Part shown: positions 10,891 through 21,277 of the stretch, in pieces
How the letters are laid out: each line of letters begins with the position of its first letter
Position numbering within the stretch: position 1 is the first letter of the stretch
Source: Muscardinus avellanarius
Lineage: Eukaryota; Chordata; Mammalia; Rodentia; Gliridae
Direction: 5' to 3'
DNA length: 64,000 bases
Assembly: GCA_963383645.1 (NCBI GenBank)
Contig: OY726567.1
Location: 66,244,552 to 66,308,551 of the forward strand
Made by a program: the position numbers and the translations under genes
The notes under the pieces: generated by a model
The model's database searches: none
Told to the model about the DNA's origin: nothing
Seen by the model: the letters and a program-made list of their open reading frames with translations, nothing else

Positions 10891-11700
10891 ATACATTTTA
10901 TTTTTTGGTACTAGAGGCTGAACCCAAGGGCATTCTACCTCTGAGCTACACCCCCAATCCTGCTTTATTTTATTTTATTTTGTAGTAGAAATTGGACCCA
11001 GGGGCATTGTGCTTCCAAGCTACACTCCAGGCCTTTTTTTTTTTTTTTTTTTTTTTTTCAGGTCTGGGGATGGAACCCAGGGGCATTTGACCTCTGAGCT
11101 ACACCCCCTGCCCTGATTTTTATTCTTTATTTTGAAACAGGGTCTAACTAAGTTTTAGAGGGCCTCACTAAGTACCTGAGGCTGTCCACGAACCACAATC
11201 TTCAGGTCTCAGCCTCCCAAATGTTGGGATTACGGAGTGTGCATCACCATGCCCGGTCCTGGCCCTTTTTTTATTTTTTATTTTTATTTATTTATTTATT
11301 TATTTTTGTGGTACTGGGGTTCCTGGAAGCCCTTCTATCTCCGGGCTACACTCCCAGACCTATTTTTACATTTTTATTTGGAAACAGGGTCTCCTAAGCC
11401 AGCGCACGTGGCTGGCTTCGAACCTGCGCGATCCTCCTGTCTCTGCCTCCCAAGCGCGGGGATTACAAGCGTGCGCCACCACGCCCGGCTTATTTTTTAT
11501 TTTGAAACAGGGTCTGGCTAAATTCCAGGAGGCTGGCCTCAAACCTGCAATTCTCCTCTCTCAGCTTCCCAAGTATTGGGATTACAGGCATGAGCCACCC
11601 ACCCAACTTCAGGGTCCATAGACTGGCGAGGTTGGCCTTGAACCTATGAACCTCCTGTCTCAAGCCTCTCAAGTACTAGGATTACAGGCATGCACCAGCG
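10890..11700 (-). mobile_element. Minus-strand SINE cluster
   Basis: Copies at about 10900-10975, 10980-11030, 11058-11262, 11307-11492 (variant subfamily with the GTTCCTGGAA right arm) and 11493-11710. No gene. Confidence 0.8.
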
Positions 11701-12425
11701 CATCCAGCTAGGTTCCTCCTGGATATGCCACTCAGGTTGTTGCCTCAGCGCTTCCCTCTCGTCCCTGGTGACTCTTACCATGCTTGTGTTCAGCAGCTAT
11801 GGTCTGCCTGGGCAACGAGGCCAAAAGGCTGAGTGCAAGCTCTGGAATCTGGTGTCTTCTGGGTTAAGGGAGCCAGGTACAGCTTGTTTACAAGCCTCAC
11901 TTTGCTAATTCTGCAACGTGGGCATAATAACTGTCCCTCCCTCTCAGGGCTGTTTACAAATAGTATGTGTTAAGAGCTTAGTCATAAGGGCTGGGACTGT
12001 AGCTGGGTGGTAAAAAAAAAAAACCTTTCCTAGCGTGCATGAGGCTCTGTGTTTGACATCCAGCTAGCTACACGCACACAATAGCTCAGTAACTGGATAA
12101 GAAAGATAAATTCCCACGTCTACAGAAGTCATTCAGCTACCGACTGCTGAGCAAGTGACAGTGGTTCTGCTGGTCTCCACACGGCTGGGTGATGACTGTT
12201 GGGGTCAGGTGGGCAAATGGATTTCTTGCTCACACCACAGCCAGCTGGTGGCACTCTGAATATTCCTGACATGTGGGAAAAGAACAGATGGTAAATATAC
12301 TGAGTTTGTGAACAAGGTCCTCTGCTGTGTTTTTCCTTCCCACTTCCAAGAGTCACCCCTCCTACCCTACTTTTGAATCCTTCTGCAGCATGTATCTACA
12401 TGCAGACCCTGTTTTATGTGTTTTA
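11700..12425. other. Non-coding stretch with a MIR remnant and an ID element
   Basis: 11830-11960 looks like MIR (GGGCATAATAACTGTCCCTCC preceded by a degenerate TGCTAATTCTGCAACGTG). 11987-12075 is a plus-strand ID-type SINE with the longer tRNA-like body (GGGCTGGGACTGTAGCTGGG and CCTAGCGTGCATGAGGCTC) broken by a poly(A) run. 12110-12425 has no recognised feature. No TMEM150B exon, the gene upstream of KMT5C in human, was recognised. Confidence 0.5.
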
Positions 12426-12429
12426 AAAC

Positions 12430-12776
12430 TTTGTAAAGCCAGACATGGTGGAGCATGCTTGTAAGCCCAGCATTCAGGAGGCTGAGACAGGAGGATCACG
12501 GTTTGCTGCCGGCCTCAGCTACTTAGTGAGGCTCTTTGCAACTCAGTGAGACCCTGTTTCAAAATAAAAAATAAAAAGCCGGGCGTGGCGACGCACACTT
12601 GTAATCCCAGCATTCGGGAGGCTGAGACCAGAGGATCGCGGTTCACAGACAGCCTCAGCTACTTAGTGAGGCCCTTTGCAACTCACTGAGACCTGGTTTC
12701 AAAATAAAGAATTAAAAAAAGGGCAGGAGATGTAGCTTGGAGGTCAAATGCCTCTGTGTTCCATCCCCAGACTCGC

Positions 12777-12810
<34 letters not shown>

Positions 12811-14078
12811 GAATAAAAAATAGTGCTGGGAGTGTAGCTCTGATGTAGAATGCTCCTGGGTTCCATTCCCCCGTACCTCCCACACACACACTCAAAAACA
12901 TTGTAGATAGCATTTCATTGTGTAGATAATTGCATGTAGACACATTGTGCTGGGGGGGGGGTTTGCTGGCCAGGTGCATAAAGGGAGTGCTGGCTGAGCT
13001 ATTTACACTGGCCTTTGGTGTTGCTGTGTAAAGACACACCATAGCCGGGCCTGGTGGTGCATGCTTATAATCCCTGCGCTTGGGAGGCTGAGACAGGAGG
13101 ATCGCACAGGTTTGAAGCCAACCTCAGCTACTTAGTGAGGCTCTCAGCAATTTAGTGAGACCCTGTTTCAAAATAAAATAGAAAATAGGTCTGGGAGTAT
13201 AGCCCGGAGGTAGAAAGCCTCTGGGTTCCACCCCCAGTACCACCAAAAAAAAAAAAAAATGACACGCCACTTCATGTGAGAGACTGGGACCTTTCCTTTT
13301 TTCACTGTTATAAACACTGGAGCCTTTATTCTTGTGCTTATTTCTTTGTTCTATGTAAGAGCTTCTCTAGGGTGTTTGCTCCCAAATTGAAGGACTGTGC
13401 TTTTTCTTTCTTTTTTTTTTCTTTTTTCTTTTTCTTGCGGTACTAGTGATTGAACCCAGAGGTATACTTTGAGCTACATCCCCAGCCCTATTTTTTATTT
13501 TTTATTCTTTATTCTGAAACAAGATCTTATTAAGTGGCAGAGGGCCTTTACTAAGTAGCTGAACCTGGCCTTGAACCTGTGTTCCTCCAGTCTCCACCTC
13601 CCAAGTATTGGAATTACAAGCATGCGCCACCACACCCAGTTAGGACTGTGCTTTTAAGATTCAAACATACTAGCTGGGTGTGGTGGCACTTGCTTGTAAT
13701 CCCCCCCTCCCAACTCTTGGGAGGCTGAGACAGGAGGATCGCACAGGTTCGAAGCCAGCCTCAACTAATTAGTGAGGCTCTCAGCAACTTAGTGAGACCC
13801 TGTTTCCAAATAAAATAGAAAATAGGTCTGGGAGGATAGTCCGGAGGTAGGAAACCCCTGGGTTCACAAAATGAAACAGGGCCTCACTAGTCTTGCTAAA
13901 TTTTTGAGACTGGCCTAGAACCTGCAATCATCCTATCTCAGCTTCCCAGTTACTGGAATTACAGGTGTGCGGCACCACACCCAGCTTTTTCATTATTTAT
14001 TTATTTTCTGGCACTGGGAAATAAACCCAGGGGCATTCTATCTCCTAGTGTGTGTGTGTTTTGCTGGGGATTGAATAT

Positions 14079-14109
<31 letters not shown>

Positions 14110-14320
14110 TTTTTGCGGGTCTGGGGATGGAACCCAGGGGCATTTAACCTCCGAGTTACATCCCTTGCCCTATTTCTTATTCTTTATTTTGAAACTGGGT
14201 CTCACTGAGTTGCAAAGGGCCTCACTAAGTAGCTGAGTCTGTCCGCGAACCGCGATTCTCCGGTCTCAGCCTCCCAAATGCTGGGATTACAAGCGTGTGC
14301 CACCACGCACGGTTTATTTT
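12430..14320. mobile_element. SINE cluster, both orientations
   Basis: Plus copies at about 12435-12575, 12580-12775, 13043-13250 and 13670-13870; minus copies at about 13430-13650, 13870-13985 and 14113-14312. (AAT)n at 12776-12808 and (TTTA)n at 14078-14113. Short unassigned gaps lie at 12895-13040 and 13260-13425. Confidence 0.8.
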
Positions 14321-14447
14321 TTTATTTTTTTATGGGTCTAGGGATGGAACCCAGGGGCATTTGCCCTCTGAGCTATAGCCCCTGCCCTATTTTTTATTCT
14401 TTGTTTTGAAACAGGGTCTCACTGAGTTGCAGAAGGCTTCACTAAGT

Positions 14448-14885
14448 TGTCGCGTCCCTAGGGCTCCGGCCCGCAGAGCCCCAAGAAAGAAGACACAAAC
14501 ACCGAGTCTGTTGACGATGCTTCCTCTTTAATGCTTCCCTTTAATGCTTCCCCGGCGTGCCCCTGCGTTCCCCGGCGTTTTTTCTCAATGCGCACAGGAG
14601 GCAAATATATCAGTCTCATAACCCCTCCCTCATCACTCCACCAACCCCAAGCTTCCCACAGCTAGGGCATGCGCATTTCTAACCCTCCCATAGGCGGGCT
14701 GGTGGTAGCACGAGGCGCTGCATCACTAATCATCCGTAGGACGCCTGATAGGGCTCACTTCACAGGCTCGGGGCACTGCCAGCCTCGTGAGCCTCGTGAC
14801 TTGGCAACATGCCTAGGCGCTATCTTGAGTCCACACTGGCAACAAGCCTGGGTGCCATCTCGGTCCAGCCGAGTGGGCCCCGACA
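14448..14885 (-). mobile_element. ERV2 (IAP-like) solo LTR with 6-bp TSD
   Basis: 438 bp, TGTCGCG...CCGACA on plus. On minus it starts TGTCGGGGCCCACTCGG and ends GGGACGCGACA, the TGT...ACA termini of class II ERVs. The flanking 6-bp duplication is CTAAGT (14442-14447 and 14886-14891), the length expected for betaretrovirus-like elements. An ATTAAA poly(A)-type signal is present on minus (plus TTTAAT at about 14527 and 14541). No internal sequence is present, so this is a product of LTR-LTR recombination. Confidence 0.85.
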
Positions 14886-14950
14886 CTAAGTAGCTGAGGC
14901 TGTCTGCGAACTGTGATCATCAGGTCTCAGCCTCTCAAATGCTGGGATTA

Positions 14951-17930
14951 GGACTTCCGGGAAGATGGCGATGGAGAAAAGTGGGGTTTACGAGCCCCAC
15001 TAACAACCAATCTCTATTACCACAAAATCAGCACCTTTCATAGCCAGAAAACACCATCAGCAGAGAAACAAAAAATGTAATTACAAGGGACAGAGAAAAA
15101 GAGGGCTGGAAAAACGAGACACCAGAAAGAAAACAGATCTCAGTGCTGTGGCTGGAGCCATGACGCGGAGCGGCAGGCGCCATCTTCCCTTGCAGCACCA
15201 GGCTCCAGAGAGGAGGGGAACTCATAATGGAGCTCAGAACCAGAGAGGAGATAAGCCGGCCTCACGCCCGAGGACGTGACAGCAGCAACCTCACCGGACG
15301 GCACCAGATCAATGCACTCAACAGCCCACCAGGCTCCAGAGAGGAGCAGCGGACAGTGAGCCAAGGTGAGCCGCTGTGGAACAGCTGGGCGGGATTCGGC
15401 AGGTTTCTTGGCGCAGGGAGCATCTAAAGCTCCCAGAGGCTGGGCTCAGAACACCCTGCAGGGACTCAGAGTGGAGCTCAAAAACAGAAAAGAAATACGC
15501 CAGCCTCACGGCCGAGGGCGGTACAGCAGTGCCATATTGCCACCAGCGGAGGCAGCAGCTAATTCACCGAGTCCACTACAGCTCCATCTGCGCACTCAAC
15601 AACAGTGAGTCAAATTGTGGCCCCTAGAGGAGAAATCCCAGTACTGTACTCCCAGGGACTTGACCCAGTGGGGGAGTGGTGGTGGCAGAGATATCACACC
15701 ATAGGAGAACGCCCAACCTGTCACCCTCCATGGTCTAAAGCAGCCTCGATTGACTCCCAGGGTCTGAGACTCTGTGATACAACCCAGTAAAGGAGTAGTG
15801 GGGACCGAGATACCACAGACTCGAGATCCAGAGCACCTTAAGTGAAGTCGTAGTGACCCAAGGGAAGAACCCAGAGAAGGCACAAACTTACTAAATCATG
15901 GGAAAGAGGAATAACAATGGAGCAGTGAATGCCCACAACCCCACAACATCAGAACCCGATAAAACAGAAAATCAGAGATTTCTAGAAGATCAAATCAGGA
16001 AAATAACTGTAGAAATAATAGAGGTGTTTCAAAAAGAATTCAGAGAGAGATAAAGAGAGATAAAGGATACAATTAATGAAGTAAAGGCCTCAATTCAAAG
16101 TACAAACAACCGATTAGACCACGTGGAGAATAGAATCTCGCTCTTAGAAGATGATCAATCCAAAAATGAATGCATAGTTTCTAATCTTGAAAAAAATATC
16201 CAACAGCAGGAATCTGACATTGAAAAAATATGGGCCCATTTTAAGAGAGCTAACCTAAGAATAATTGGAATAGAGGAGGGAAAAGAAGGTGAAACCAAAG
16301 GGATCAATAATCTCTTCAAGGAAGTAATAGCAGAAAATTTCCAAACATAGAGCAAGAGGTTGATACACAGGTCCAGGAAACTTATAGAACTCCCTTTAAA
16401 CAGGATCGGAGAAGAGGATCCCCATGCCACATAATTGTCAAAATGACCAATGTGGAAACCAAGCAGAGAATCTTAAAGGTAATAAAAACAAAGGGCCAAG
16501 TGACATTTAGAGGCAAACCAATTAGAATCACTCCAGACTTCCCAAACCAAGTCATGAGAGCCAGAAGGGCTTGGAGTAACATATTCCCAACTCTGAAAAA
16601 AAAAACAACTTCCAGCCAAAAATTTCCTAACCAGCAAAACTTTCTATCAAATTAGATGGGGAAATAAGAAGCTTCCACGACAAACAGAACAGAAACTGAA
16701 GGAATTTATGTCTTCAAAACCAGCGCTAGAGAAAATACTCAAAGAGATTAACTACAAAGAAGAAATAGGTAACACACACCAGAACCAGAGAAACAAGATT
16801 TTCCATCCAACAGACAACTAAGATTGGTTATCTGTGGAGATTCATTATTTATGTTAGTCTTTTACCTATCTCTAAATTGTATTGTTTGCCTTTATTGTTG
16901 TTAATTTCTAGGATTTCTAGTTGGAATATTAATATACCCTCAGATATAGCATTTGGAAATATTTTATCCCATTCTATCAGTAACTTTTAACTCTGTTTAC
17001 ATTGTCTTTGGATATACAATATTTTTTTATTTTTTAGGGAGTTTGTTTACACTTTTGTTGCCTGTGCCATTGACATCCTATCCAAGAAATCACTGCCAAT
17101 TTCAATGTTGTGAGGTTTTATGACCCAGATTTTCTTCTAAAAATTTATAGTCTTAAGATTTATATTTAGGTCTTTTATCTATTTTGAGTTAATATTTGTA
17201 TATGGTGTTAGGTAAGGGTCCAATTTTATTTTTTTATGTAATTATTATTTTTCAACAATATTTAGTTAAAAGATTATTATTTCCACCACCAAATGTTCGT
17301 GGAAACCTTGTCAAAAATAACTTGACAATATATGGAAGAATTTATCTCTAGGCTTTTATTTAATTCCATTGGTTTATATATCTGCCTTTAGAACAGTACT
17401 ACACTGTTTCAATTACTGTAGCTTTATATGGTTTGAAATCAGAAAATATACATCTTCTAGCTTTGTTCTTCTTCGAGATTGTTTTGGGTATCTAGAGTCC
17501 ATATTCCATATCAGGATAGATTTTTTTTCTGAAAAATGAATAAATAAATGTATGATAGTTTCACCTAAAAAATATTCTCTGGTAAGAAAGAAAGCAAAAA
17601 GAAATATTGAAATGTTACCTTTAAGTCATCAAAAACTTGGTATCAGACAAATGAAACTGTTATGTGAGATTATCATCGTTAATATTGGATAAATTGCTAT
17701 AAAACTAGGTGTCAACCACTAAGCCAAGCATGGGAAGGAGGGATGGGGAGGGAACAGGGCGGGGATCGGGTAGGGGCTAACTGGGCGATGTGTGCATGTA
17801 TGTCTACAAAAGTATTTTCTTTATACCATTATTATGTATGAATACAGTACACCAATAAAAAAATAAAATAAATAAAATTCTTACAACTAAAAAAAATAAA
17901 AATTAAAAATAAAAACTCCAAAAAAAAAAA
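14951..17930 (+). mobile_element. Rearranged L1: 5' UTR, ORF1, antisense ORF2 piece, 3' UTR
   Basis: The 5' end GGACTTCCGGGAAGATGGCG and the poly(A)-ended 3' end are both present and flanked by one direct repeat of about 14 bp, AAATGCTGGGATTA (14937-14950 and about 17929-17942). Order on plus: 5' UTR 14951-15897 with an internal duplicated motif; ORF1 from ATG 15898 to about 16821, broken; about 16850-17520, sequence that reads as L1 ORF2 C-terminal region on the minus strand; 3' UTR about 17521-17860 with a G-rich tract; A-rich tail. The main ORF2 body (endonuclease, reverse transcriptase) is absent. An ordinary 5' truncation or twin-priming event does not explain sense-antisense-sense order. 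Confidence 0.8.
15898..16821 (+). pseudogene. L1 ORF1 remnant
   Basis: Starts MGKRNNNGAVNAHNPTTSEP. An in-frame TAA at 16051-16053 follows an AGAGAGATAA repeat, after which the same frame continues with a coiled-coil-like stretch (16123-16350) and the RRM-like LRIIGIEEGKEGE motif. The C-terminal part (HIIVKMTNVETKQRILK, FRGKPIRITPDF, ARRAWSNIF) is in another frame from about 16410, so at least one frameshift exists. L1 ORF1p is an RNA-binding trimeric chaperone; this copy cannot encode it. Confidence 0.8.
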
Positions 17931-17966
17931 ATGCTGGGATTACAAATGTGCGCCACCACGACCGGC

Positions 17967-18830
17967 TTTATTTTTATTTTGAAATAGTGTGTTGTTGGGT
18001 TGTTAAGTCTCTCTACTTGCTGAGACTGTCTTTGAACCTTCAATCCTCCTGCTCAACCTCCCAAGTACTGGGATTACAGGCAGGTGACACCATACCTGGT
18101 GTCTTTGTCTTGTAGTTGTATTTGTGTGTGTGTGTGTGGGGGGGGGTCTGGGGATGGAACCCAGGGGCATTTTACCTCCAAGCTACACCCCCTGTCCTAT
18201 TTTTATTCTTTATTTTGAAACAGGGTCTCAGTAAATTGCGGAGGTCCTCACTAAGTAGCTGAGGCCATTAACTGCCATTCTCTGGTCTCAGCCTCCTGAA
18301 TGCTGGGATTACAAGGGTATGCCACCACGCCCGGCTTTGTCTTATAGTGTTTTTATTTATTTATTTATTTATTTTTTTGGTGGTACTGGGGTTCCTGGAA
18401 GCCCTTCTACCTCCGGGCTACACTCCCAGAACTATTTTTACATTTTTTTATATTTGGAAACAGGGTCTCCTAAGCCAGCGCACGCGGCTGGCTTCGAACC
18501 TGCGCGAACCTCCTGTCTCTGCCTCCCAAGCGCGGGGATTACAAGGGTGCGCCACCACGCCCGGCCTTATAGTGTTTTTATTTTGTTTGTTTTTGGTGGG
18601 TTTTTTTGGTGGCTTTTTTTTTTTTTTTTTTTTTTTTGTGGTAATGTAGTTCTCGGAAGCCATTCTACCTCCGGGCTACATTCCCAGACCTATTTTTTAT
18701 ATTTTTATTTGGAAACAGGGTCTTTTAAACCAGCGCAGCTGGCTTCGAACCTACCCGATCCTCCTGTCTCTGCCTCCCAAGCGCTGGGATTACAAGCCTG
18801 CGCCACCACGCCCGGCTTTGTTTTAGTTTT
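17967..18830 (-). mobile_element. Minus-strand SINE cluster
   Basis: Copies at about 17967-18105, 18140-18335, 18377-18565 and 18636-18820. The last two belong to the variant subfamily with an altered right arm and the CAGCGCA..GGCTGGCTTCGAAC internal structure. (TTTA)n at 18352-18374, poly(T) at 18616-18637. Confidence 0.85.
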
Positions 18831-19010
18831 ATAGATGGTAATCTGAAGCTCAGAGATCGCAAGCCACTTCCCCGAGGTCACATAGCAATGCAGAAACATT
18901 CAGACTCATCTCCATTGGTTGGTCATTAACTCAATGCACATTAACAAAGCATTTATTCTGTGCAATGCATTGTTCTAAGCACTTGGAATATATAGCTATA
19001 ATAGAAAAAA
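18830..19010. mobile_element. MIR remnants
   Basis: TTTATAGATGGTAATCTGAAGC with AGGTCACATAGCAA and, following, AACAAAGCATTTATTCTGTG with TGTTCTAAGCACTTGG resemble MIR-type core sequences. 19010-19300 beyond it is unassigned. Confidence 0.6.
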
Positions 19011-19339
19011 AAAAAAGACTGCCTGCTCTGAGTGTGGAGTTTATTATTCTGGATGTAATTATGATGAACTGCTAATGATGTTTGCCTCTAGGATTGAAGG
19101 GGGTGATCCTAATTAGAGGGGGTTCTCTGGAGGGCATCCCGTGAGTCAGGGCTTGTCCTCAAAGCTCTACTTCTTAGTCTCCCCTGTATCTCACCAGTTC
19201 GTATCACATGAAAACCCCACAGAGTTCTTGTATCGATAATAAAGCCTATTTCCAAAGTGAAACGGGGTTACTGGAAGAGTGTAAGGGTGGTCTGGAAGGA
19301 AGGGAGAAGCGTCCTTTGTGGCCAGGCAGAGCTGTCAAT

Positions 19340-20009
19340 AAAGTCTGTCGCCTTGGCAACCGCAGGCCTCACAGGGCGGAGCAATGGAGGCGCGCGCTTC
19401 TTCTCCACCGGCGGGCTCCGGATTTCTCCCTCTTGCGGTGGAAAAAGAAATAGAATACGGAGGTTAGGAGTCTACATTGACGGGCAAAAGCCTTAGCCAA
19501 TGGGCGGGTGGGTCTTCCTAAGACCAGCCAATAATATACGAGTTCTGGAGCCGGCAGAGCCCGTCCTCTTTCCACTTGGACCTGGATAACCCGACCCTAC
19601 CAGAGTTTCTCTGAGAGAGACCGCGCTTTCGTCCAATGAAGGGACTGGCTTCCGGCAGTAACAGAGGAGGCGGGATACGTCTCCATGGTAGTAACTGAAG
19701 GACAGGAACTTGAGCCAATGGTAGTAGTTCGCAACGCTTGTAGGCGGGGCGGGTGTGGCGGGGTTTTGTCAGGGCAGTGAAGAGGGGCCGAGAGGGGAGG
19801 AGAAGAGTGGGACTCGACCAATGGGAATGGCGCTAGCTCCATAGCAACGATAGAGTGGCGGGGAGGTGACCAATAGGAAGCCAGAGCGTCTGGTGGGGCG
19901 GGACCATAGAGCTGAGGGGTGGTGCAGCGACTGTTTCTGACGAGAGCTGGAGGAGGCAGTGGGAGGTGGTGGCGGCGGCAACGCGGGCGCCTGAAGAAGA
20001 GGAGAAGCC
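19340..20009 (+). promoter_or_regulatory. KMT5C: KMT5C CpG-rich promoter and non-coding exon 1
   Basis: GC-rich region with six CCAAT motifs on the plus strand at 19497, 19528, 19633, 19715, 19818 and 19870, GC-box-like GGGCGGG runs, and a palindromic RFX X-box match GTCGCCTTGGCAAC at 19347-19360. No TATA box. A likely non-coding first exon ends at a splice donor, GAAGCCG before GTGAGG, at about 20009; it would join to exon 2, which carries the start codon. The transcription start is inferred at about 19900-19960. Confidence 0.65.
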
Positions 20010-20059
20010 GGTGAGGGGCGGCGCGGGGCCCGACCTCTGAGCCCCCTCCCGGCCCCTGT

Positions 20060-20820
20060 CCCGCGCTGCCTTGGCTCCCAGTCGTCCCCCGCCCCCGATG
20101 TCCTCTGGCCCTTGCTCACGCCCAGGCGCCCACGTCTCCCGGATCTCGGGCTCCTCGGCGCGCGGCCCCTTCCCCGTGGTTCCACACTCAGGGCCTTTCC
20201 CGCACCCCCAGAGCCTTTCCCTGACGCCTCTCTCCCAGTTCTCTCCACCCCAGGGCCCCTTCCGGCCCCCCTCACCTCACAGGCCGCTCCCTCTGATTCC
20301 TCTTCCTGCACCCCCCAGGGCCCTCCCGGACCCCTTTCTCAAACCTCAGGCTTCTCCCTGCACCACCACCACCCTGCCTTTCCCTGACTTCTCTCACTCT
20401 TCTGTCCTCTCAGATCTTCCTCTAACCCTCCACTTCCCTTTGCCCATATTTCTCACTGCCTACCCAGATCCCTCCCTAGCAAGGATATTCCCCAGGCCCT
20501 TCCTTAGGTCCTTGATTCCTGAGCATTCAGGACTTCCCCAAACCCTGTTCTGGATACTCCAGGCTTTCTCGTTCCCCTCTCTAGACCCCAGGCCCTTCTC
20601 TGCTTTCCCTGGCCTGCCTGGGATCCCAGGTCTCCTCCAGGCCTTGCTTTGCTTTCTCAGATCCTTCCCAAGCCCCCAGGGCTTTCCTTTTGCTTTTCTG
20701 GGTTCCTCCCTGAGCCCCCAGGCCTTCTCCCGGCCCTTTCTGTCTTCCTCATGCTCCTCCCCCTCATCCCCCTCATCCCCCTCATCCCTCCTTGCTCCCT
20801 AGGCCCTGTCTGTAGCTCTT
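20060..20820. repeat. Pyrimidine-rich degenerate repeat tract in KMT5C intron 1
   Basis: About 750 bp strongly C/T-biased on plus, with recurring CCAGGCCCTTC and CTTTCTC motifs, looking like a decayed minisatellite. Its 243-codon open frame (20071-20802) is a product of the composition and has no conserved character. Confidence 0.5.
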
Positions 20821-20849
20821 CTCTCTAGCACCGGGCCATTATGTTCTGG

Positions 20850-20922
20850 GCTGTATGTGTGTGTGTGTGTGTTATCCTATACTCTTTTTAATTTTTTTTC
20901 GGGTCTGGGGATGGAACCCAGG

Positions 20923-20972
<50 letters not shown>

Positions 20973-21018
20973 CCTATACTCTTTAATTTTTTTTTTCGGG
21001 TCTGGGGATGGAACCCAG

Positions 21019-21049
<31 letters not shown>

Positions 21050-21277
21050 CCTATACTCTTTAATTTTTTTTTTCGGGTCTGGGGATGGAACCCAGGGGCA
21101 TTCTACCTCAGATACACCCCCTGCCCTATTTTTTATTCTTTATTTTGAAATCGTGTCTCACTGAGTTGCAAAGGGCCTCACTAAGTAGCTGAGGCTGTCT
21201 GTGAACCTCTGGTCTCAGCCTCCAAATGCTGGGATTATAAATGTGCGCCACCACGCCCGGCTTATCCTATACTCTTT
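20850..21277 (-). repeat. SINE with triplicated target-site/GT/SINE-tail unit
   Basis: A minus-strand SINE (about 21062-21261) is flanked by TTATCCTATACTCTTTA (21046 and 21262). The left copy of this target duplication plus a T-run and GGTCTGGGGATGGAACCCAG is repeated at 20872 and 20969, separated by (GT)n runs. This gives three tandem units of 97, 77 and full length. Confidence 0.8.

Larger units (their letters stand above)
14321..17966 (-). mobile_element. One B1-dID SINE split by two later insertions
   Basis: A single minus-strand SINE whose parts are 14321-14447, 14886-14950 and 17931-17966. Removing the two insertions and one copy of each target duplication leaves a continuous SINE: right arm, AT-rich linker, left arm ending GCCACCACGACCGG. 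The first gap is an ERV2-type solo LTR; the second is an L1. The insertions are therefore younger than the SINE. Confidence 0.9.

Noticed and set aside
20071..20802. 243-codon plus-strand ORF in KMT5C intron 1
   Set aside because: It lies in a C/T-biased degenerate repeat, is Pro/Ser/Leu/Phe-rich with no domain, and sits between the non-coding exon 1 donor and exon 2.
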